From contig NZ_VDLV01000001.1 of assembly GCF_013608025.1 (NCBI RefSeq), forward strand, positions 124,001 through 188,000: a DNA stretch of 64,000 nt, given 5' to 3'. This document shows positions 1-7,031 of the stretch, one piece after another (within the stretch, counting starts at the first letter, position 1; each line of letters starts with the position of its first letter). The notes beneath the pieces are model-generated. The model saw only the letters and a list, made by a program, of their open reading frames with translations. It did no database searches and was not told the DNA's origin. The DNA is from Pseudomonas brassicacearum subsp. neoaurantiaca (lineage in GTDB: Bacteria > Pseudomonadota > Gammaproteobacteria > Pseudomonadales > Pseudomonadaceae). The position numbers were made by a program, and so were the translations under genes.

Positions 1-294
1 GGCGTTTTCACCGAAGGCGGGCGGTTCGCATGGCAGCATCTGCTGCGAAGCGTCGAGCACTTCGAACAATTCTGCCAATGGCGTACCGCCGCGAACGGTG
101 ATCACCAGTTCCGTCGGGTCGTAGCTGACGATGCCGCGGTGCGAGCGCGTGTCGAGTATTTCGCCTGCCACGCTGCGCCCGAGGAACGCCTTGCTGTTGG
201 AGCCCCGGATGCGCAACGGGGTGGCGTTCTCCAGCGCCTGGTTGACCTGTTCCAGCAGCGCTGCGCTGTCATCGAAATCGTGTTCGCTGCCCAT
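1..294 (-). CDS. glcE: Glycolate oxidase subunit GlcE, N-terminal part (cut by window edge)
   Basis: The first 98 codons of a gene that continues past the left edge. The protein begins MGSEHDFDDSAALLEQ and contains IRGSNSKAFLGR and YDPTELVITVRGGTPL, which fit the start of the FAD-binding (PCMH) domain of GlcE. GlcE is the second FAD subunit of membrane-associated glycolate oxidase (GlcDEF), which oxidises glycolate to glyoxylate. Its ATG (292-294) overlaps the glcD stop by one base, so the two are translationally coupled. The order glcD-glcE downstream of divergent glcC is the usual Pseudomonas arrangement; glcF would be expected next, outside the window. Confidence 0.9.
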   Translation of the reverse strand, partial: MGSEHDFDDSAALLEQVNQALENATPLRIRGSNSKAFLGRSVAGEILDTRSHRGIVSYDPTELVITVRGGTPLAELFEVLDASQQMLPCEPPAFGENA

Positions 295-1793
295 CAGAAA
301 CGCTCCAGCTCGGGGAAGGGCATCTGACCCATGTGGACATGCATGGCGCCAAACTCGGCGCAGCGATGCAGCGTCGGAATATTCTTCCCAGGGTTGAGCA
401 GCCCGCTCGGGTCGAACGCAGCCTTCACGGCATGGAACACGGTCAGCTCATCGCTGTTGAACTGCGCGCACATCTGGTTGATCTTCTCGCGGCCCACACC
501 GTGCTCACCGGTAATGCTGCCGCCGACCTTCACGCACAATTCAAGGATCTTGCCGCCCAGGGCTTCGGCGCGATCGAGCTCGCCCGGTTGATTGGCATCG
601 AACAGGATCAGCGGATGCATGTTGCCGTCGCCGGCGTGGAAAACGTTGGCGACTCGCAGGCCGTATTCCGCCGATAGCGTCGCAATGGCCCGCAGCACGC
701 CGGGCAATTCCCGGCGCGGGATCGTCCCGTCCATGCAGTAGTAATCGGGCGAGAGGCGGCCCACCGCAGGGAAGGCATTCTTGCGCCCGGCCCAGAAGCG
801 CACGCGCTCGGCTTCATCGCGAGCCTGGCGGACTTCGGTGGCGCCGGCCTGTTGCAACACCTGGCGCACGCGGTTGCAGTCGTCGTGGACGTCGGCCTCC
901 ACGCCGTCGAGTTCACACAATAGAATGGCTTCGGCGTCCACCGGGTAACCGGCGTGAATGAAGTCTTCGGCGGCGCGAATGGCCAGGTTGTCCATCATTT
1001 CCAGGCCGCCCGGGATGATCCCGGCGGCGATGATGTCTCCCACGGCACGGCCAGCCTTTTCAACGGAATCGAAGGCTGCGAGCAGCACTTTGGCCGTTTG
1101 CGGCTTGGGCAACAGCTTGACCGTGACCTCGGTGATCACGCCGAGCATGCCTTCGGAACCGGTGAACAGCGCCAGCAGATCGAAACCGGGAGAGTCGAGG
1201 GCCTGGGAGCCCAGCGTCAGGTGTTCGCCATCGACGGTGAGGATGTCGACCTTGAGCAGGTTGTGCACGGTCAGCCCGTACTTGAGGCAATGCACGCCAC
1301 CGGCGTTTTCCGCGACATTGCCGCCGATCGAACAGGCGATCTGCGAGGAAGGGTCCGGCGCGTAGTACAAGCCGAACGGCGCGGCCGCCTGGGAGATCGC
1401 CAGGTTTCGCACGCCCGGTTGAACCCGTGCGGTACGGGCGGCGGGGTCGATGTGGAGGATGTTGTTGAAGCGCGCCATCACCAGCAGCACGCCTTTTTCC
1501 AACGGTAGGGCACCGCCGGACAAACCGGTGCCCGCGCCACGGGCGACGACGGGCACCTTGCGCTCGTGGCAGAGACGAAGCACGCCTTGAACCTCCTCGA
1601 TGTGGCGCGGCAGCACCACCAGCATGGGCGTGGTGCGGTAGGCGGAGAGCCCGTCGCATTCGTACGGTTTGAGCGCTTCGCGCTGGTGGAGGATTTCCAG
1701 ATCGGGAAGCTGTGCTTGCAGGGCCTGCATCAGCGCGTTCTTGTCGACGTCAGGCAGGACGCCGTCGACCTTTTCATCGTAGAGAATATTCAT
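294..1793 (-). CDS. glcD: Glycolate oxidase subunit GlcD
   Basis: A 499-residue FAD-linked oxidase, full length for GlcD. It has the PCMH FAD-binding fold (VARGAGTGLSGGALP near residue 90, ACSIGGNVAENAGGVH near 155) and the C-terminal FAD-oxidase cap with HAGDGNMHP and GSITGEHGVGREK. It oxidises glycolate (or D-lactate-like 2-hydroxy acids) to the 2-oxo acid at the inner face of the membrane together with GlcE and GlcF. It starts at the ATG at 1791-1793; the Shine-Dalgarno is weak. It is first gene of the leftward glc operon, divergent from glcC, with a GlcC-type palindrome about 100 bases upstream. Confidence 0.93.
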   Translation of the reverse strand: MNILYDEKVDGVLPDVDKNALMQALQAQLPDLEILHQREALKPYECDGLSAYRTTPMLVVLPRHIEEVQGVLRLCHERKVPVVARGAGTGLSGGALPLEKGVLLVMARFNNILHIDPAARTARVQPGVRNLAISQAAAPFGLYYAPDPSSQIACSIGGNVAENAGGVHCLKYGLTVHNLLKVDILTVDGEHLTLGSQALDSPGFDLLALFTGSEGMLGVITEVTVKLLPKPQTAKVLLAAFDSVEKAGRAVGDIIAAGIIPGGLEMMDNLAIRAAEDFIHAGYPVDAEAILLCELDGVEADVHDDCNRVRQVLQQAGATEVRQARDEAERVRFWAGRKNAFPAVGRLSPDYYCMDGTIPRRELPGVLRAIATLSAEYGLRVANVFHAGDGNMHPLILFDANQPGELDRAEALGGKILELCVKVGGSITGEHGVGREKINQMCAQFNSDELTVFHAVKAAFDPSGLLNPGKNIPTLHRCAEFGAMHVHMGQMPFPELERF

Positions 1794-1892
1794 CGTTCGT
1801 AGCGAGACTCGGTTGTTTTTATTAGAGGTCTGTTCCGATACGGCTGACTTGCATCATTGGCCCGAGGCGTTCTACTGTCCATGTGTTGTTGG

Positions 1893-1907
1893 ACTGGTCG
1901 AACCAGT
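1893..1907. promoter_or_regulatory. Probable GlcC operator 1
   Basis: A perfect palindrome ACTGGTCGAACCAGT between glcD and glcC. The TGGT-N3-ACCA core is the type of site bound by FadR-subfamily GntR regulators. The same palindrome with a different central triplet lies at 2000-2014. Binding by GlcC is inferred. Confidence 0.7.
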
Positions 1908-1999
1908 TCTTCGACCCTGTTCTTCTGGTTCGTTTGGAAAAATCAAGGAAATACAGCGAGCTATGACTGTGCTTGAACAGATTTGAATCCGACGACAAC

Positions 2000-2014
2000 A
2001 CTGGTCATACCAGT
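2000..2014. promoter_or_regulatory. Probable GlcC operator 2, next to the glcC start
   Basis: A perfect palindrome ACTGGTCATACCAGT that differs from the copy at 1893-1907 only at the centre. It ends 10 bases before the chosen glcC ATG and abuts its Shine-Dalgarno (GGAGA, 2016-2020), so a protein bound here would block glcC itself. This is the pattern expected for autoregulation. Confidence 0.7.
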
Positions 2015-2024
2015 TGGAGATTCG

Positions 2025-2792
2025 ATGGAAAGCTTCGAGACGAGCCGTAACCCGCAAGTCGCCGACGTGGTCTGCGAGCGCATCGAGCGCCTGATTGTCG
2101 ATGGCGTGCTCAAGAGCGGGCAATTGTTGCCTTCGGAGCGGCGGTTGACGGAAAAGCTCGGCGTCTCTCGTACCGCGCTTCGCGAGGGACTGAAGCTGTT
2201 GCGCGCCCGCGGGATCATCAAGACCGAGCAGGGCAAGGGGTCATTCGTGGCCGACCTGTCGGGGCATGGCTTGGCGTCGCCGCTGATGCACCTGTTCAGC
2301 TCGCAGCCACGCACACTCTATGATTTGTTCGAGGTGCGCAGCCTGCTCGAAGGCGAGTCCGCGCGCCTGGCGGCCTTGCGCGGTACCGAGGCTGATTTCG
2401 TACTGATCACCCGCAGCTACGAGGCCATGCTCGATGGCCATAGCCGTCCGTTGGAGGCCAGCGTCCACGCCCGGCTCGACCATGCGTTTCACCTGGCGAT
2501 CTGCGAAGCCTCGCATAATCCGGTGTTGGTGCAGACCTTGCGTTCGTTGACGGACTTGCTGCTCAGCTCGGTGTTTGCCTCGGTCAACAACCTCTACCAC
2601 CGTGTACCGCAAAAGCGCCAGATCGACCGCCAGCATGCACGGCTCTACAACGCCGTCACCGGCCGCCTGCCAGAGCAGGCGCGCAAGGCGGCCATCGCCC
2701 ATATCCAGAGCATCTGCGAAAACCTCAAGGAAATCGAAAACGAAGAGCAACGCCTGGTGCGCGCCACGTTGCGGCTGGAGGGGTGGGCGTAG
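2025..2792 (+). CDS. glcC: GntR/FadR-family regulator of the glycolate operon, GlcC
   Basis: A 255-residue regulator. The N-terminal winged helix-turn-helix (residues about 12-75, with SGQLLPSERRLTEKLGVSRT) is followed by an FCD ligand-binding domain (EVRSLLEGESARLAA, and LDHAFHLAICEASHNPVLVQ with the metal/ligand histidines). GlcC senses glycolate and controls glcDEF. The reading frame could extend to a TTG at 1983, but GGAGA at 2016-2020 favours the ATG at 2025, and the longer version would place operator 2 inside the coding region. It is divergent from glcD. Confidence 0.9.
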   Translation: MESFETSRNPQVADVVCERIERLIVDGVLKSGQLLPSERRLTEKLGVSRTALREGLKLLRARGIIKTEQGKGSFVADLSGHGLASPLMHLFSSQPRTLYDLFEVRSLLEGESARLAALRGTEADFVLITRSYEAMLDGHSRPLEASVHARLDHAFHLAICEASHNPVLVQTLRSLTDLLLSSVFASVNNLYHRVPQKRQIDRQHARLYNAVTGRLPEQARKAAIAHIQSICENLKEIENEEQRLVRATLRLEGWA

Positions 2793-2833
2793 AGGCAGCC
2801 GTTGGGCAGGTGCCGAGCTGGTACGCCATTCTC

Positions 2834-2925
2834 CTGTAGGAGCGAGCCTGCTCGCGAAGGCGGCGGCACATTCAACATAGATGCAAGCTGATCCACTGTT
2901 TTCGCGAGCAGGCTCGCTCCGACAA
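2834..2925. repeat. REP pair (REPIN-like), first
   Basis: Two inverted copies of a Pseudomonas REP sequence. The direct copy, with core AGGAGCGAGCCTGCTCGC, is at about 2835-2864. The inverted copy (TTCGCGAGCAGGCTCGCTCC) is at 2901-2920. About 36 bases separate them. Each copy is itself a hairpin. It lies downstream of glcC in non-coding DNA and may stabilise the glcC mRNA end. Confidence 0.85.
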
Positions 2926-2969
2926 GGGATGAGTGGTGGACACTGATCTTATAAACGGCCCAAAAACCC

Positions 2970-3058
2970 ATGTGGGAGCGAGCTTGCTCGCGATGGCGGA
3001 GTGTCAGTCAAAAAATACGTAACTGACCGGACGCCTTCGCGGGCAAGCCCGCCCGCAG
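2970..3058. repeat. REP pair (REPIN-like), second and more diverged
   Basis: A copy beginning TGTGGGAGCGAGCTTGCTCG at 2971 faces an inverted, GC-variant copy (CGCCTTCGCGGGCAAGCCC) at 3032-3050. Together with the preceding pair it fills most of the 344-base gap between glcC and the convergent ACT-domain gene. No gene is seen in this gap. Confidence 0.8.
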
Positions 3059-3136
3059 TTGTTTTGGGGTGGTTTCAAGGTTTGCGTAGAGGCGGGATCG
3101 GGCTGAAATGTGGCTACTGCCATTCAACGAGCAATA

Positions 3137-3544
3137 TCACTCGCCACCGCCAGACCGGGCAAGCGCCTCCAGAACCTCAATCGCCCGCTGCGCATCTTCC
3201 CGGCCCACGAAGATGTGGTCGTGGTAGTAAGCCGCGATGACGTTGCAACTGATGCCCGCGTTGCCCAAGGCTGTAGCGAAGGCTGCGGTCAAGCCGACGG
3301 CATCCAGGGCGGAATGCACCGTCAAGGTGATCCAGGCGGCGACGTATTCGAAGTGCAGGCCCAGGGCCTGGGCCCTGTTGCGCTCGATGATGACGGTCAG
3401 GCCTTCTTTTTCGCGGAAGCTCCCCAGTATTTCCTCGCCTTTGACGAGGTCCATGTCGGTGACGCAACAGAAGACATAATCTCCTTCGTTGAGCGTCGGG
3501 CTCATTCCGCGGAGCAATTTCGCAATCGATTTCTCGCCTGACAT
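3137..3544 (-). CDS. Small ACT-domain protein (DUF2241 type)
   Basis: A 135-residue protein matching the small ACT-domain family formerly called DUF2241. The N-terminal half has LLRGMSPTLNEGDYVFCCV, and the ACT-like C-terminal half contains AAFATALGNAGISCNVIAAY and HDHIFVGREDAQRAIEVL. ACT domains bind amino acids and regulate enzymes, but members of this family stand alone and their ligand is unknown. The start is an ATG at 3542-3544. It is monocistronic, lying between the REP region and the dehalogenase-like gene. Confidence 0.8.
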   Translation of the reverse strand: MSGEKSIAKLLRGMSPTLNEGDYVFCCVTDMDLVKGEEILGSFREKEGLTVIIERNRAQALGLHFEYVAAWITLTVHSALDAVGLTAAFATALGNAGISCNVIAAYYHDHIFVGREDAQRAIEVLEALARSGGGE

Positions 3545-3625
3545 GTCGGTTCACCGTTCGATGGGTAAGGGGGCATTTTGCCGAAGTACGCCGGCGAGTG
3601 TTGTCGAAACGGGAACCACCTGCAA

Positions 3626-4522
3626 CTACCTGCCTCCAGGGACCGAAGGAAGCATGAATCCAAGCACTTCGTCCATCAAAAGCTCTGGCACTTCCTCCGC
3701 GATGTAATGCCCCGACGGCAACGCCTTACCTCGCACGTTGGTCGCGACTTTTTGCCATTCGCCAAGCGGATCGAAGCAACGGCCCACAACGCCGTCCGCT
3801 CCCCACAAGGCCAGCAACGGCGTTGAGAGCTTTCGCCCGGCTTGCCGGTCGCTCCGGTCGTGCTCCAGATCAATGCTGGCGCTTGCGCGGTAGTCTTCGC
3901 ACAAACCATGAGCGGTGCCAGGGAGTGCCAGGCAGCGCAAGTACTCGGCAAAGGCTGAGTCGGTAAAAGGCGCCATGCCAGCGCTGCGGGTGCCCATGAC
4001 GCTGCGCAGATAAAGCTCCGGATCCGCCTCGATCAGCGTTTCGGGAAACGGAGCAGGTCGGATCAAGAAGAACCAATGCCAATAGGCGCGGGCGAATGCT
4101 TCGTTGGTTTGTTCGTACATCGCCAGGGTCGGCGCGATATCCAACGTGATCAGGCGCTTCACCGCGTCCGGATGATCCATGGCCATGCGATGGGCGACAC
4201 GTGCGCCTCGGTCATGCGCCAGCAGGTCAAATTTCACGAATCCCAGCGCGCGCATAAGCTCGAGCCCGTCCAGGGCCATTTGCCGCTTGGAATAGGCGAG
4301 GTGCTCGGCGTCGCCTGCCGGTTTGTCGCTGTCACCGTAGCCACGAAGATCGGCCGCGACCACGGTGAAATGCTCCGCCAGGGGTTCGGCGATCTTGTGC
4401 CACATGACGTGAGTCTGGGGATGCCCGTGGAGCAGCAGCAGGCCTTGGCCGCTCCCGCCTTTGCGGTAGTTGACGGTGATGCCGTTGACTTGGCATCGGC
4501 CCGATTCAAATGAGGCGAACAT
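3626..4522 (-). CDS. Alpha/beta hydrolase, fluoroacetate (haloacetate) dehalogenase-like
   Basis: A 298-residue alpha/beta hydrolase. The motif HDRGARVAHRMAMDHPD is diagnostic of haloacetate dehalogenases. Counting from the ATG at 4522 (Shine-Dalgarno GGAGAG), the residues that align with the characterised fluoroacetate dehalogenase active site are present: nucleophile Asp104, carboxylate-binding Arg105 and Arg108, Asp128 (DIAPT), halide-pocket His149-Trp150 (YWHWFF), Tyr211 and His272 (SGHYIAEE). The predicted reaction is hydrolytic dehalogenation of a 2-haloacetate to glycolate. This would fit the adjacent glycolate oxidase genes, although that link is inference. An upstream in-frame extension to 4621 lacks a good ribosome site and was rejected. 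Confidence 0.8.
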   Translation of the reverse strand: MFASFESGRCQVNGITVNYRKGGSGQGLLLLHGHPQTHVMWHKIAEPLAEHFTVVAADLRGYGDSDKPAGDAEHLAYSKRQMALDGLELMRALGFVKFDLLAHDRGARVAHRMAMDHPDAVKRLITLDIAPTLAMYEQTNEAFARAYWHWFFLIRPAPFPETLIEADPELYLRSVMGTRSAGMAPFTDSAFAEYLRCLALPGTAHGLCEDYRASASIDLEHDRSDRQAGRKLSTPLLALWGADGVVGRCFDPLGEWQKVATNVRGKALPSGHYIAEEVPELLMDEVLGFMLPSVPGGR

Positions 4523-4643
4523 CGCTTGGCTCTCCTGCTGATGGTTGCGCTTATTGTAGGGCGCGCGTGCTCGGGTACTAAGGCATGGCGTGTGGCGGCT
4601 TTCTTCACGAATCGTGTGCAACCTGACTCACCTCTGGCACAGC

Positions 4644-4672
4644 TGTCGCGGCAGGTGCGACAACTGTCGCAC
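4644..4672. promoter_or_regulatory. Inverted TGTCGC repeats, candidate upstream activator site
   Basis: Three half-sites: TGTCGC at 4644-4649, GTGCGACA at 4655-4662 and TGTCGCAC at 4665-4672. The last two form a perfect palindrome (GTGCGACAACTGTCGCAC), and the first two form a second inverted repeat. The cluster lies about 70-100 bases upstream of the sigma-54-type promoter at 4740, a normal distance for an enhancer bound by a sigma-54 activator. The AcoR-like gene at 8523-10466 is the obvious candidate binder. Confidence 0.6.
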
Positions 4673-4739
4673 GTCTGCAGCACCCGTGACACGAGCTGAA
4701 AGCCCCGCAGGGCGGGGCCTGCAAAGTGTTCTCAAACGG

Positions 4740-4755
4740 TGGCATGGGGGTTGCT
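4740..4755 (+). promoter_or_regulatory. Probable sigma-54 (-24/-12) promoter
   Basis: TGGCATGGGGGTTGCT has GG at 4741-4742 and GC at 4753-4754, separated by exactly ten bases. It matches the sigma-54 consensus TGGCAC-N5-TTGC except for one base. Transcription would start near 4766, about 45 bases before the alcohol dehydrogenase ATG. A weaker look-alike at 4635-4649 (TGGCACAGCTGTCGC) lacks the TTGC box. Confidence 0.65.
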
Positions 4756-4811
4756 CCTCTTCTGGTGCGCAGCGCAATGGCTTCGCTACTAATAAGAACC
4801 AGGAGTCCCCC

Positions 4812-6989
4812 ATGACACAGATTGGCCTCGCCGTGCCTACTGCTTCTCGGACCGCGCCCCTTCGCGTTCCTCTCAAGACGTTGTTTGTCGTGCTGGCGCT
4901 TACCTTCCATACCGTCCCGAGCTGGGCGCAGGACATGCCGGCGAATGTCGACGGCAAGCGCATCATCGCCGCCGACCAGGAACCCGGTAACTGGATGAGC
5001 ACTGGGCGCACCTACGACGAGCAACGCTACAGCCCGTTGAAGAAAATCAGCGACCAGAACGTCGGCCAGCTGGGTCTCGCCTGGAGCTATAAGCTGGACT
5101 TGGATCGCGGTGTCGAGGCCACGCCTATCGTGGTCGATGGCGTGATGTACACGACCGGTCCGTTTTCGGTGGTCTACGCCTTGGATGCGCGCGACGGCAA
5201 GTTGATCTGGAAGTACGACCCCAAGTCCGACCGCAACCGCGCCGGCGAGGCCTGTTGCGATGCGGTCAACCGGGGCGTCGCGGTGTGGAAGGGCAAGGTT
5301 TATGTGGGCGTGCTCGATGGTCGCCTGGAGGCCATCGATGCCAAGACCGGCCAGCGCGCCTGGTCGGTGGATACCCGGGCCGATCACTCGCGTAGCTATA
5401 CCATCACCGGCGCCCCGCGGGTGGTCAACGGCAAAGTCGTGATCGGCAACGGCGGCGCCGAGTTTGGCGTACGCGGTTATGTCACCGCCTACGACGCCGA
5501 GACCGGCAAGCAGGCCTGGCGCTTCTTCACGGTACCGGGTGACCCCAAGCTGCCGCCGGAGGACAAGGCCATGGCCATCGCCGCCAAGACCTGGCACGGC
5601 GATGCCTACGTGGCCCAGGGCGGTGGCGGCACGGCCTGGGACTCCTTCGCTTTCGACCCGGACTTGAACCTGCTCTACATCGGCGTCGGCAACGGATCGT
5701 TGTGGGACCCGAAATGGCGGAGCCAGGCCAAGGGCGACAACCTGTTCCTGTCGTCCATCGTCGCGGTCAACGCCGATACGGGCGAGTACGCCTGGCATTA
5801 CCAGACCACGCCGGGGGACGCCTGGGACTACACCGCCACCCAGCACATGATCCTCGCGGAACTGCCGATTGACGGAAAGCCGCGCAAGGTGCTGATGCAA
5901 GCGCCGAAGAACGGGTTCTTCTACGTGATCGACCGCGCCACGGGTGAGCTGTTGTCCGCCAAGGGCATCGTGCCTCAGAGCTGGACCAAGGGCATGGACA
6001 TGAAGACGGGTCGGCCCATTGTCGATGACGAGAATGCAGCGTACTGGAAGGACGGCAAGCGCAAACTGGTCACGCCGGCGTTCTGGGGCGCCCATGATTG
6101 GCAGCCGATGTCCTACAACCCGAACACCGGTCTTGTGTATATCCCGGCGCACATCATGTCCGCCTATTACGAGCACATCCCCGAGGCGCCAAAGCGCAAC
6201 CCGTTCAAGAGCATGTACCAACTGGGCCTGCGCACCGGGATGATGCCGGAGGACGCCGATGGGCTGTTAGAAATGGCCAAGGGCTGGTCGGGCAAGCTGA
6301 TCGCCTGGGACCCGGTGAAGCAAAAACCGGCCTGGGAAGTGCCCTATGTGACGATCTTCAACGGCGGCACCTTGAGCACCGCCGGCAACCTGGTGTTCGA
6401 GGGCAGCGCCGACGGCCGGGTGATTGCCTATGCGGCCGACAGTGGCAAGAAACTCTGGGAGCAACCGGCGGCCAGCGGCGTCATGGCCGCGCCGATTACC
6501 TACAGCGTGGACGGTGAGCAGTACGTGACGTTCATGGCCGGGTGGGGCGGTGCCTTCTCGACCTTTGCCGGTGCCTTGTCCTTGCGTGCCGGGGTCCGGC
6601 CGTTTTCTCAAGTGTTGACCTACAAACTGGGCGGCACGGCGAAACTCAACGAGCCGGCACCGCTCGCCGACACCCCGAAACCGCCGCCCTTGACCGGTGA
6701 CCTCGCCGCAGTGGACGCCGGCGGCAAGCTCTACGACGGCTATTGCTCCCAGTGCCACGGCATTCATGCGGTCAGCGGCGGCGTGCTACCGGACCTGCGC
6801 AAGTTGACGGCGGAAAAACACCAGATGTTCCTCGGCATTCTCTACGGCGGTCGTGTGCCGGACGGCATGCCGTCTTTTGCCGACGCCTTCACGCCGGAAC
6901 AGGTGGAGCAGATTCATCAGTACCTGATCAAGCGCGCCCATGACCTGCAGCAGGAAGGCGGCGTCTGGAAAACCTTCACCGCCAAATGA
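4812..6989 (+). CDS. PQQ-dependent quinohaemoprotein alcohol dehydrogenase (type II)
   Basis: A 725-residue secreted enzyme that oxidises primary alcohols to aldehydes in the periplasm using PQQ, passing electrons through a fused cytochrome c. A Sec signal peptide ends near Ala39 (SWA-Q). The eight-bladed PQQ propeller includes the adjacent cysteine pair Cys148-Cys149 (EACCDAVNRG) that forms the redox disulfide over PQQ, and DAWDYTATQHMILAE in later blades. The C-terminal cytochrome c domain has CSQCH at 645-649 and a likely axial Met686 (DGMPSF). The start has AGGAG at 4801-4805 before the ATG; an upstream extension to 4590 would bury the promoter and signal peptide. An aldehyde dehydrogenase gene follows after 42 bases. 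Confidence 0.92.
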   Translation: MTQIGLAVPTASRTAPLRVPLKTLFVVLALTFHTVPSWAQDMPANVDGKRIIAADQEPGNWMSTGRTYDEQRYSPLKKISDQNVGQLGLAWSYKLDLDRGVEATPIVVDGVMYTTGPFSVVYALDARDGKLIWKYDPKSDRNRAGEACCDAVNRGVAVWKGKVYVGVLDGRLEAIDAKTGQRAWSVDTRADHSRSYTITGAPRVVNGKVVIGNGGAEFGVRGYVTAYDAETGKQAWRFFTVPGDPKLPPEDKAMAIAAKTWHGDAYVAQGGGGTAWDSFAFDPDLNLLYIGVGNGSLWDPKWRSQAKGDNLFLSSIVAVNADTGEYAWHYQTTPGDAWDYTATQHMILAELPIDGKPRKVLMQAPKNGFFYVIDRATGELLSAKGIVPQSWTKGMDMKTGRPIVDDENAAYWKDGKRKLVTPAFWGAHDWQPMSYNPNTGLVYIPAHIMSAYYEHIPEAPKRNPFKSMYQLGLRTGMMPEDADGLLEMAKGWSGKLIAWDPVKQKPAWEVPYVTIFNGGTLSTAGNLVFEGSADGRVIAYAADSGKKLWEQPAASGVMAAPITYSVDGEQYVTFMAGWGGAFSTFAGALSLRAGVRPFSQVLTYKLGGTAKLNEPAPLADTPKPPPLTGDLAAVDAGGKLYDGYCSQCHGIHAVSGGVLPDLRKLTAEKHQMFLGILYGGRVPDGMPSFADAFTPEQVEQIHQYLIKRAHDLQQEGGVWKTFTAK

Positions 6990-7031
6990 ATGTCCCTGCA
7001 TCGTTCTGAAACTGACCGTGAGAGCTAGCAC

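Noticed and set aside
4635..4649. Second sigma-54-like element TGGCACAGCTGTCGC
   Set aside because: Has the GG but TCGC in place of TTGC, and overlaps the palindromic half-sites; the element at 4740-4755 fits better.
4702..4718. Hairpin GCCCCGC-AGG-GCGGGGC as a terminator
   Set aside because: No T-run on either strand; it lies between enhancer and promoter and is probably incidental.
4605..6221. A 538-codon open frame antisense to the PQQ alcohol dehydrogenase
   Set aside because: Typical GC-rich shadow frame; no ribosome site or domain, and the plus-strand gene has unmistakable motifs.
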